From: Gonapodya prolifera JEL478
Lineage: Eukaryota; Monoblepharomycota; Monoblepharidomycetes; Monoblepharidales; Gonapodyaceae
Assembly: GCA_001574975.1 (NCBI GenBank)
Contig: KQ965783.1
Span: forward strand, 62,001 to 126,000
DNA length: 64,000 nt
Reading direction: 5' to 3'
Positions 47,225-56,545 of the stretch are shown piece after piece. The position numbers and the translations under genes were made by a program. The number at the start of each line of letters is the position of its first letter. The stretch's first letter is position 1. The notes under the pieces were generated by a model. The model was not told the DNA's origin. It ran no database searches and was given only the letters and a program-made list of their open reading frames with translations.

Positions 47225-48175
47225 TCAGTACACGCACCATTCTTGTGCTTCACAATCAGACCTGGATCTGAGACTGATTTCCCACCACCGCATCCCACAT
47301 GTTACGGCTGCCCCTCGCGTAAATGCATCTGCTGCACTTTGCGGGCACGAAGCTCTAACGCTCGACAGCACTTCCCTTGCGCCCTGCACAGATTTGCCGC
47401 CGTGCCGCATCGCAAGTGCGTACAGGAACCATTGGGCGTTGGAAAATGATTCTCGCAGGTCAAGGAGATCTGTTCGCAAGGCAGAAATAGTGTACAGTTG
47501 GTTGGAAACGTGGCACGCTTTTGCAATTCCTCGCAAGAAGTAATCATTTGATTCTTCAGGTCCAAATTTCCGAAGCACCCTTTCATAGCTTTTATTGTAC
47601 CAATTGCCGGTGAGAAGTTCGCAGCGCAAGATCTCTCTGATAGGAAGTGACCGTAGAGAGTATCTGCTGCAATTTTAGTGCTCTCATTACACCAAAGTCG
47701 TTTCGCAAGGGAGGACACAAGTTCTGAAGCTTGAAGCATAGTGGGCGCTTGCTGCTCTATGAGGTGGTTCGCAATTGCCCCGACGTATCCACAACGTGAA
47801 ATCCGATTAGCAAGTGCAAACTCGGCCAGTGCTTGTGCTGTGATCTCGGCGTTCACCAAACCAGTCGTGACCCACTCGCTAAGGATTCGGGATACAAAGG
47901 TCAATCTCCAGTCAGAACAGGGTGTTACGATTAGGAGATCACTCTCGAGAGGTTCACACAATGCTTTCAGCATCATTGCTATGGCTTTGGCGCCCACGTC
48001 AGAGTCTGTTGCGAGCTGTTTCCAATTGCCCCAAGTCTCAGAATCGCGGCAAGAGTAATGGAAAGTTGATTTGTAGCCTGTCCCGGGGTTATGTAAATTT
48101 CACTGCGATACCAGTGATCATATGATGCCTCAATCAGGGCCTTTGCTCTGGTCAAACATTTAAGCTACATTTGTG
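47225..48175 (-). pseudogene. Unrecognised gene with apparent frame changes
   Basis: Minus-strand sequence that is protein-like but changes frame. From about 48165 it reads KALIEASYDHWYRSEIYITP then NQLSITLAAILRLG. It continues in another frame from about 48020 as KQLATDSDVGAKAIAMMLKA, ESDLLIVTPCSDWRLTFVSR and NAEITAQALAEFALANRISR. A third frame from about 47645 gives ILRCELLTGNWYNKSYERVL, KFGPEESNDYFLRGIAKACH and SFSNAQWFLYALAMRHGGKS. The composition is helical and HEAT- or PUF-like, but I cannot place the family. There is no ATG-led first exon; the sequence abuts the 3' end of the SET-MYND gene on the same strand. Either a decayed gene or a real gene with two consensus indels. Confidence 0.5.
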
Positions 48176-48239
48176 TTCATATACATAATGTTTTATTCAA
48201 CGTTTGAATATTTAACAATAGTCTATAGTATTCTACCAG

Positions 48240-50304
48240 TCAACAGATCTCCTGCTCAACTTCGTTGACAGCTCTTGTTGCAGCTGCGATGCGTCCATCT
48301 TCACCAAGACTCGGAAAAAGGTCTGCATCTGCACCATATATAGTTCGATAAATATCCGCAGCGCGACGAAAATGCTTCAGCGAAGACTTAAATACGTGTT
48401 CGTAGGGGCGGTTCTGGGAGCGAAGATAGTGGGCAAATGCCTAAGCGAGTTATGCAATGCTGCGAATGAGAATTTTCGCTCACGTCACCATCTGTTGTCG
48501 TAAACTTACCCGCTCAAGCTCCCCAAGTACGATGAGCCATTCCGCCATATCCGGATGCCACCTCCCATACACATGTCCCAGATCCTCGTCGTACGATCGT
48601 ACAACTCTCTTTGCCCACCACACCGCGGCTTCCAAGTCGGCAAGACCGACACACACACCGACCATTTCTTGCTCGGCTTTCCGCACGGTCCAGTTCCCTT
48701 TATCGAGAACTCCATCTGCGTGCTTGAGCACTCGCATCCACGCGGACTCTTGGAATCTGAGATTGGCGTAGGTCGGGTCCGTGCTGGACAAATCAACTGC
48801 CAGCGCGAACGACGACGCGATCGGGTAGAGTACGGGGCCTAGGGTGGTGGAGTCCACGGTGTACCCGCATGCTGTGCATTCAAGTTCTGACGATCCTGAG
48901 GACGTCGTGAAAGCGGATGCCGGCAAGAGGAGCGACACGATATCTGAGTATACCGTCTCGTATGCGACGGTAGATGACTTGGATGGGCCCAAGAAGCCTG
49001 GACAAGCTGCCACCGATGGTACCACTCCGTCAGAGCGATCACCATCTTCGTTTGAATGATGGTTGTCCCCTTCACCGTTGGTCTCACATTGGTTGCAAAG
49101 TTTGCCTCTTGGGCACAGGATACCAGCATTTCTGCGAAACTCGGCGGACAAGCGCTCCTCGGAACCACCGCATCGAGAGCATTCGCACCAAAAGTGCTTC
49201 GTTGTGAGAAGGACACCGCGACGGACAGGAAGCGGGTCGTCCAAGGGTATGTAGCTGAGCCCGAAATCACTTTGATAAACGGCACGGTATCTCTGACGGG
49301 CTCAAGAATACTGACCTCACCAGAAGCTCTTCTCCTTCTTTGACCTCTTTGATAGTCCGAAAGACAATAGTACCATCTTGTCCAGCACCGTACACGCAGT
49401 TGGGCTCGCACGAGTGGTTCAAAAGCGCTCCCAGCGGGAACAAACCAAACGCGGTGGTAAGACCTCCACCGACACCCATGGGGCCTGCAGACTGCGACGA
49501 CATCCGGTCGTAGAATGAAGAGTGTCCTTGCACGGTACGCGTGTCTCCTAATCCATGGGCGTTGCTGTTAATGACGCACGACAACGTCAGGAGGAGGTCT
49601 GGATTGACAGGACGTCCCACCTCTGCCGCCAGTGGGGGAGAAAGTTTGGCGGAGGCGGCAGAAACAGTTTTGATCCATTTGATGTTTGCGTACTTGCGGT
49701 GTGAGAGGAGACTGGTGACGAGAGGGAAAGGTGTGTTTTCGAACAGCGGATTCCAAGCACGGCTCGTCTCCGATTGCGCGCGTTCCCCGATGTGACGCCG
49801 AGCAACAAGCCTAGCAACAAGCCTGAGCAAATCCAAGTCCACATCCTCGTCCAAACTGATGTCCCGCATCGTTGGCATCAACCTGCACTCGACTTGGTGT
49901 CCGTCCACATCGGCGTCCCGGCATTGCGAGCTGCAGTAAAAATGTAAGCAGTGGAATTTGCCGTTCGTGAGACTGTCATCGCCGCGGACAGAGTCCGCAG
50001 GAAGCTCTTTGAAGCAGTGGGAGCAGATGAGGGAGAGTCCTGCAGATGTCGGGATCACTGCCACACCCCTCTCTACGATGACCACCGTTCCAGGATCCAA
50101 ATTGGTCTTGGCCAGGGCATGTCTTCCTCGGGAACTTGACCAGGAAAGCTTTCTTTCCAAGAAACGATGGCGATCAAAAGAAAAACCTGAAGCACCCCTT
50201 CAGCAGACACTTACGTCAACGGGCAATCGAGCATTTTCGAGGACTTGGCGCACCCAATCGTCAAGTTTTGGGCGTCCACCGGATGTTGGTCGGCGATCTT
50301 TCAT
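48240..50304 (-). CDS. SET-MYND (SMYD-type) lysine methyltransferase
   Basis: SAM-dependent protein lysine methyltransferase of the SMYD class. ATG 50304 starts MKDRRPTSGGRPKLDDWVRQ; after a short intron the SET-N part reads SWSSSRGRHALAKTNLDPGT. The MYND-like zinc finger holds CSHCFKEL, HCLHFYCSSQCRDADVDGHQ and EC. The SET core has LLLTLSCVINSNAHG, GLFPLGALLNHSCEPNCVYG (the NHSCxPN box) and FRTIKEVKEGEELLVSYIPL. The post-SET Cys region reads LTTKHFWCECSRCGG and CPRGKLCNQC. A TPR-like helical C-terminal domain ends with a last exon (about 48443-48240) reading HFRRAADIYRTIYGADADLF then RAVNEVEQEIC. The substrate cannot be read from sequence. The catalytic NHSC motif is intact, and the start lies in a small exon chosen for splice consistency. 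Confidence 0.92.
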
Positions 50305-50484
50305 CCTGCTCTTGTGAGCTCGACACTCCACTTGGATTCTGCTTCCCTTCCAACGCCTCACCGCAATCCTGATCCTAGTTCGTGCGATGAATCAGCGATT
50401 GCAAAAGCTTTTTGGTGATGCTGGAAAATTGATGTGCAAAGTGGTTAGAAGAAGTTAGGTGGGGAGCGGAGTCGGCGACCCAAC
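50305..50484. other. Short spacer before transposon
   Basis: 180 bp between the SET-MYND start and the left target-site duplication of the Harbinger element. Any upstream promoter of the methyltransferase is displaced from its former neighbour by the insertion. Confidence 0.4.
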
Positions 50485-50487
50485 TTA

Positions 50488-50500
50488 GGGCCTTTTTGGC
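50488..50500 (+). repeat. Left terminal inverted repeat of Harbinger element
   Basis: GGGCCTTTTTGGC, the exact reverse complement of the right end at 53946-53958; preceded by target site TTA. Confidence 0.95.
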
Positions 50501-50698
50501 AGCAGTTTTTCCCCAAAACTCTGTTAGGCCATAAAAGAGGCAGGTAGCAGAGAAAGAGGATTATAGAGCCATAATGCATTTTTGTTATAAGAGCAGCCAA
50601 ATGCAAACCTCTTTTACCTATTTCTGGGGGAAAGAGGGTTGTCCCCAGAAAGAGGTCGTTTAATCCGATTTGATTTGAGACCGCTTGCTGTTGCAGGA

Positions 50699-51990
50699 AA
50701 TGGAATCCAGCAACGATTGGTCGATTTCGGATACAGAAAGTGTATTGGAGCTGGGGATGCACTGGGTTGGGCTTGCACTCATCACCTTGGCTACTGTCAC
50801 TGGGGGTTTCATTTGGTGCTCACAGCAGCTTGGACACGCATTATGAATAGCACACTGCAGGGTGACAATTTCACCCAAGAGATCCTCCAGGGGAATGCTG
50901 GGCAGGCACAGCAATTCCTGGGCATGGACTTGGACGTCTTTGCAAAACTTGTTGTAGCACTTAGGCTTAGTGACACAAGGTACACTACAGTTGAAGAGCA
51001 AGTTATGATGTTCCTCCAGATCATGGCTACTGGAGTAAGCCAGACTGTCATCCAGGACAGGTTCCAACACTCCACATGGACTGTGAGCAAATACTTCCAC
51101 AGTGTCCTGGAGGCTGCTCTCTTGCTTGCGCCAACTTACATTGTCCAACCAGGGAGCAGGGGACACAGGCCAACAGTTCACAGCCGTATTTTGGCAGACT
51201 GTCATTTCAGCCCATTTTTCAACCATGCCCTTAGAGCCATTGACGGGACAAGGACTCCGGCACATGTTCCATCAGAGTTACATGGTGCCTTCCAGGATTG
51301 CTCAGCAAACCTCTCCTTCAACACCCTCACTGCTGTCACTTTTGACCTCCTCTTCTGCTATGTCCTGCCTGGTTGGGAGGGATCTGCTCATGACAACCCA
51401 ATCCTCAGGAATGTGCTCTCTTTGGATTTTATTGTCCCAGAGGGATGGTACTGGCTGGCGGACACTGGATATGTCCTCTCCCAGTGTTTCCTCATTCCCT
51501 ACAAGACGGTGTGGTACCACTTGAAGGAATGGGCAACCATCAACTTAAGGTGAGTTATCTGACCATCTTCTTGTGTTCCCTCTGGGTTACCATGAACTTT
51601 TCTAGGCCCAAGAATGCAAAGGAACTGTTCAACCTCTGCCACTCCTTGCTAAGGAATGTTGTGGAGCGTGCTTTTGGCGTCCTCAAGCGACAGGAGATGG
51701 TGTATAGTATTGGGATACAGTGTGACATCATTGTTGCAGCAATGATCCTCCACAACTTCATCTGGCTCAGTGGCTCCACTATGGATGACTGGATTGTTTG
51801 GCAATGGGACTTGGAACAGATGGAGGAGGGGGCTAGGAGGATGAGGAACAGGGGTCTTGTACCTGGTGAGGACTTTGTACCAGTGGACTCTGGAGCAACT
51901 GAGTCTGCCAATGAGTTCTGGGACAGGATTGCAGTGGAGAGGTGGGCAGATTATCAGGCTGAACTCAGACGGAGATGTGGGGGGAGGTAG
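50699..51990 (+). CDS. PIF/Harbinger DDE transposase
   Basis: Catalyses excision and integration of the element; works with the Myb-like partner in the nucleus. ATG 50699 opens an acidic MESSNDWSISDTE-type start. A likely intron (GTGTAT donor at about 50732, acceptor about 50824) leads to IMNSTLQGDNFTQEILQGNA. Conserved blocks follow: TVEEQVMMFLQIMATGVSQT (helix-turn-helix region), NHALRAIDGTRTPAHVPSEL (first catalytic D), LPGWEGSAHDNPILRN, GWYWLADTGYVLSQCFLIPY (second D) and, after an intron at about 51552-51604, SLLRNVVERAFGVLKRQEMV (catalytic E). The end is AELRRRCGGR. The catalytic D, D and E are all present with no internal stop in the assigned exons, so it may be functional. The first-exon join is inferred. 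Confidence 0.9.
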
Positions 51991-52129
51991 TAGTGCAGGA
52001 GTGTGGGTAGAGCTCCTGGTGTGGACAGGCTCCAGTAGACTGAGGCGGAAAGGGATCATGTCAGACTTGGAGTTTCATTAATATGGTGTAGTGGAAGGAA
52101 ATATAATTTGTAAATATATTTCTGAACTT

Positions 52130-53685
52130 CTAATACAGCCTCTGCATTGGGTGGGGGCTCCTCTCTCCCCCAAGTACCAACTCGGGACCAAAACCACCAT
52201 TCCCAGGTACAAAACCCATGCCCAAATGCACATCCATTGTGTTCAGCATCCCCCTGCCTGGAACACTAAGTTCCCTGCCACGCAGCATTGGAGAGCTGGT
52301 TGTGGGGTCCTCGTTTCCTCCTAAAGGTCTCAAGAACCCTTGTCCCTGAGGTTAATACACTCCTGCACATAGTAATATGCTGTGTGACCCAGCCGTTGAG
52401 CCAGAACTTGCTCAAATGAACTCACCTGTGTCCACATAACCGTTCCACGTCCTGTGTCACCAACAACACTCCATTTCCCACTATCTGTCCAGGTGTGCAG
52501 GTCCAAGAGATGGGAGTAGCTAACCCTGCTTTGGCAAGCTCCTGCTGAAGCCACTGGAGGTGAAGGGTGGGGGAGCAGAGGGCCACAAATGTTGCTGCCA
52601 AGCTGTCTGTCTTGAACAATTTGGCAGCCTGCAGCAGCATACCATCTGGAATTGCATCCTCCTGCGCTTGATCCAATGCTTCCTCAAGGAGTGTCATAAG
52701 ACGGGCTCTTTTGCAATCTCCGCCACCATCCTGGGTGGAGCTGTCCAGCAACCACTTACCAATGGCGGCCATGGTATTGATGCCGTCCAGTAGCAAGGAG
52801 CTGGTCCCTCCCCTTACCCTCCTCCTGTCTGAACTCGTAGAGGCGCTTGCGACACTGGTGGTCCTGTTTGCGAAGCGCTCCCTCCAGACTCCCGCCTAGC
52901 CTTCCCTTCATTGTCTGTCAGCTCTGTCGCACCTGTTCATTACATAGAGACAATCAAACTGCTCACATTCGCCACAAGAAAGGCAACATACCTTCCTCTC
53001 TTGCCTCCATCTCATCTGCTTTGTCCTCACTCGCATCCAAGTCTGGGATGCTGACCCCCTGCCCCCTCACCACATCCTTTGCGTACTTGTCCTGCAATTG
53101 CTTTAGTTGGTTGTTAATTGTGATTGCAAACATGCCCTCCACAACCTGTCCCTCAAAGATTTTCAATGCCACATCCCAGAGCCTGAAACCATTGTGCTTG
53201 ATCTTGACCACCTGCTGGTACTCTGCATTGTCCTCCTTCCTGTCAGTAGTACTCTTCATGAGAAGGCTCTGCAGTGGGGTTGAGCAGAGGATTCCTTTGC
53301 AAAACAACCTGTGAATGGAACTCACTGCTAGCTCTGCCTCCCAAATCACTTCGTCCACCAGCACCTTTTTACTGTTGTTGTCCCATGACCACCCACTTCT
53401 CCCCTTGAGCCGCTTGGTGGTGAGGTAGAGTGCGCGAATCTGGTGGTACTTGTTCTTGCCCACAGTTGTTTGGAACTGGATCCCATAGTGGTTATTAAGG
53501 TCATTGATGGCGTTCTTCCAAGCAAGGGGCTTTGGTCCTCTGTCTCCCCAGCATCCCAGTCTCTTCTGTTGTAGGAGGGCTTCCATGAAGAAGTCCTTGC
53601 ATGGTGCTGTCCAGTCAGGGTGAGGCCTCCTCTGTCTTGTAGGCTCTTCACCAGTCGTCTCCTTTTGCAGTCTCCTAGGTGGCAT
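52130..53685 (-). CDS. Myb/SANT-like DNA-binding partner of Harbinger element
   Basis: Second gene typical of PIF/Harbinger elements; binds subterminal DNA and helps nuclear import of the transposase. ATG 53685 starts MPPRRLQKETTGEEPTRQRR. A Myb/SANT-like helical domain follows (DWTAPCKDFFMEALLQQKRL, LAWKNAINDLNNHYGIQFQT, KYHQIRALYLTTKRLKGRSG with GWSWD, the Trp-rich end of the domain). Then come DEVIWEAELAVSSIHRLFC and KIFEGQVVEGMFAITINNQL. A donor lies after EAREEG near 52993. Downstream exons include INTMAAIGKWLLDSSTQDGG, LMTLLEEALDQAQEDAIPDG and perhaps a Gly/Pro-rich last exon ending PHPMQRLY. The 3' splice structure is unresolved. Convergent with the transposase inside the TIRs. Confidence 0.8.
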
Positions 53686-53945
53686 GATGGACTTCAAATT
53701 GGTAAAAGAGGGTGATAAAACTGCCCTGGATCAGTTTTTAATCCAAGAGATTTTGCCACAAACATTGTATGACTTATAGATAAGAAACTGGAGCCAAAAA
53801 GGCTCTCTATCTCTACTTCCAAAGAAAGAGTGGGAAGGAGACCAAAAAATTCTTGCAGAAAGCAGCCAAACGCTGTTAGACCTCTTTATCTATTTCAGGC
53901 ATCAAGGTAACAGTAAAACTCTGTTAACCCCACCATTCAAGAGAA

Positions 53946-53958
53946 GCCAAAAAGGCCC
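53946..53958 (-). repeat. Right terminal inverted repeat of Harbinger element
   Basis: GCCAAAAAGGCCC, the exact inverse of the left end; followed by target duplicate TTA at 53959-53961. Confidence 0.95.
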
Positions 53959-54017
53959 TTACATGAGTCAATTAGTACCCACCAGCACCACCCAAAATCC
54001 ACACTTCTTGGGAATCC

Positions 54018-54395
54018 ATGGCACTATTGTCCCTTTCTTCCCTCCCTCATGAAATTTCCATCCCCATCTTCTCTTTCCTCCCTGTTCAGTCAAGGATTTG
54101 TCTCGCCAACACTGCCAAATCAATCCGCAGCATTCTTGGTGTCCCCCTCCTCTGGCAGGTTGCCAATTTTTCCAAGTATGGACAGGCATTCAGAGACGTG
54201 AGGTATAAGAGCATTGTCAGACTTGTGGCGACCTGGATCCACCCACCATCAGAAGCAGAGGCAGACATGGCGGCTTCTGCTTCTTCTTGGACACTTGTGA
54301 CAGCCAACTTCAGGAAGGTTGTATTGGACGGAACTGAAGTAATGACTTGGACTGTGATGGAGCTTCTTCTTCAACAGGAAATTGTTACCCTGTAA
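54018..54395 (+). CDS. F-box protein, short or 3' spliced
   Basis: ATG 54018 starts MALLSLSSLPHEISIPIFSF then LPVQSRICLANTAKSIRSIL and VPLLWQVANFSKYG. This fits the F-box pattern (LPxEI, IFSFLP, late PLLW), the Skp1-binding module of SCF ubiquitin ligases. A helical remainder includes RYKSIVRLVATWIHPPSEAE and FRKVVLDGTEVMTWTVMELL. The frame stops at 54395, but the stop overlaps a donor-like GTAAAT, so the gene may continue through unresolved downstream exons. It begins only 57 bp after the Harbinger right target site, so its promoter may lie in or beyond the transposon. Base composition is less GC-rich than most neighbours. F-box call is good, the extent is not. Confidence 0.65.
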   Translation: MALLSLSSLPHEISIPIFSFLPVQSRICLANTAKSIRSILGVPLLWQVANFSKYGQAFRDVRYKSIVRLVATWIHPPSEAEADMAASASSWTLVTANFRKVVLDGTEVMTWTVMELLLQQEIVTL

Positions 54396-56545
54396 ATCAG
54401 TCATTGTCCAAACACAGCAGTTTGCTATCTCATGCAACACATGTGTAGCCGTGTGCCGCAGGAGTATGGCAAAGGGCCGGTACAATCACAAATCTGCTTT
54501 TTGCAAGCCAAATCTCCCGATGACAACCTCAAGTCACAATGTCCAACTTTCCTTTCTTCTTTTCATTCAGACCACCATCCCCTCTGGTACGACGGACATA
54601 GCGCCCCTCTCTTTGCATCTTCCTGCTTTTCCGACAAAGACTGATACGCGATGGAGCTCGGGCAGCGGAATGAAGGACGACGGGTCGGGGATTGTGAAGG
54701 GTCCCCGTCCCCCACATTGATTTGAGCCTTTGGACGCACCGGGACGACCTTCGCAGCTCGGCGAAGACTTTCAACAGTGAGTGCGTCTGTTTCGATGAGT
54801 GATTCATGGAATCCGGCTCGCGGAATACTGGATGTCGTCGTCGAGACATTTTCTTCCATCGAGATCCCAACCCGTCCCTGGCGGCCAGCAGAGACGTGAC
54901 GGGACTTGTAGCATGATCTGTACATCGGATCTTATCATCGGGCCTGTCATGGAGAGATGGGGGAGGCTCATGGAGAGCAGGTCGAACTCTGTTGGGACTC
55001 CTCTCCACACACCGCACACCGTTGCCACCACCATACCTGGACCAAAACCGCGTTAATTAATTGGCAAGATACTGAATGTAATTTATTTGAGAGGAATTTG
55101 CTCGCAATTCATGGCACTAGAATTATATCAAGTTTAAGGGCGGTGGGGACCGTGAGCGGTTCCTCCGTCGTGAATGGGTTAAGCCAGTCTGGAGACGAGG
55201 CTCACGAACGCATAAGAACGGGTTTGTGGCGGCTCGTTCTGCCAAAAACAAATATATGGTGCTGCTGCCCACAGGACTTCGTCTTGTTCGGGAACACAGT
55301 ACAGCTGGCGTTGCCGTTTGATGAGACACACAAGCAACGCAGCAGAGATGAGTTTGAAGGGGTCGGGAGTGGGGTCGTAGAGAGTGAAAAGTAGCTGACC
55401 GCCCGACAACGGAACTGAGATCGTGGTGCACAAACGCTCTGTGACGCCATCACAACTGGAATCTCCAAAAAATAAAGCGACACAACTTCGCTCTCCTCTC
55501 CAATGACCTGCAACCACAGTGCCCTACGCTGCACAGTCCGAATCAATGCCGCCGCAGCCTCAGCTCTGAGTTCATCAGCGAGGTCATGCTACGCGCTCAA
55601 GTGTCTGAAAAGTCCCAGACCGCGCGACCGCGAGATACAACGGCGTAATCACAAAATTGAGAAAAGAGCAAGCCAACGTGAAACAATAGCGTTCCCCAGC
55701 CAAAGTCTCCAAAGTGCAATGACGTGTTCCATTTTTGGGGGTCCCGGTCAGTGTGCCAACTTCCGTCCACGACTGGGGTATCAAAAGAAGATGGAGGTGG
55801 TGGGGTGAGGGTGAGGGTGATGGTGACCGTGTCCGGCCGGCGACCCCGACTGAACGAAGCGGGGCGGGGTCGCCACAAAAGGGCGTCAGATTTGCGATTT
55901 GGGATTGACTCGGACGGTCTTTGGAATGAGCGAGCAACCTGATGAGTGACATTGCATATCCTTGCCGTCACTGACAGCAGCGGGGGGGAGGGTTGAGAGA
56001 TGGACTGATTCATGGCGGATTAAGATATGACAAGCGAAACTGATCCAATCGGTATTCGCGGGTGCATGTCGCCGAAAAAATAAATGTGAAACAAGGGAGT
56101 CTCCCCGGTCCCCACGATGGGTACAAAGGACCGCGATTGTGACGAGGGCAGATACCGAGAAGGCCCCAGAAGATGAGGAAGGGAAGTAATACGATGTGTG
56201 GGAGTGTCAGCCAAGTGGGAGGGTCAGGAAGGAACCAGGCCGATGGTGACGTGTTGCCACGGCGGACATGGCCGGGAGGGGCATCATACTGAAGCAAGAA
56301 CCTGAGACGGTTCCGCACAAGGGGGGGAAACTACAGAGCTTTGCGATCACAAGGTTAGGTGTCAACAACCGTGAAACAACGGGAAACAGTTGCAAGAAAG
56401 TCGGCGGGTAAACGAGTGCGGGTGCGGGAAAACAGAACAGGCTGTTTCGTAATCATTCCTCGATGTTTCGCGATCACACCCCGCGAAATTCATCCGCATC
56501 AGTCGCACACGCAGTACAAACAGCAGGACTCTCCCCCCCTGCTGC
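54396..56545. other. Unassigned region, possible minus-strand spliced gene
   Basis: 2.15 kb without a firm gene. On the minus strand, protein-like pieces occur in different frames: an open frame from ATG 55952 with YCFTLACSFLNFVITPLYLA, then DLADELRAEAAAALIRTVQR (about 55595-55510), then GGQLLFTLYDPTPDPFKLIS (about 55400). Consistent acceptor (GTAG before CATGAC) and donor (CAG|GTCATT) sites hint at a spliced gene, but no family is recognisable. The rest appears empty. Confidence 0.35.

Larger units (their letters stand above)
50485..53961. mobile_element. PIF/Harbinger DNA transposon, structurally complete
   Basis: Perfect 13-bp terminal inverted repeats GGGCCTTTTTGGC (50488-50500) and GCCAAAAAGGCCC (53946-53958), flanked by a TTA target duplication on both sides (50485-50487, 53959-53961). 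TTA is the classical 3-bp TWA target of PIF/Harbinger. The 3,471-bp element carries the two genes expected of the superfamily, convergently arranged: a DDE transposase (plus) and a Myb/SANT-like protein (minus). Perfect TIRs and TSD and long open frames suggest a recent insertion. Subterminal sequence ACTCTGTTA occurs near both ends. Confidence 0.93.

Noticed and set aside
50660-51265. 201-codon minus-strand ORF inside the transposase
   Set aside because: Shadow of the conserved transposase reading frame on the opposite strand.
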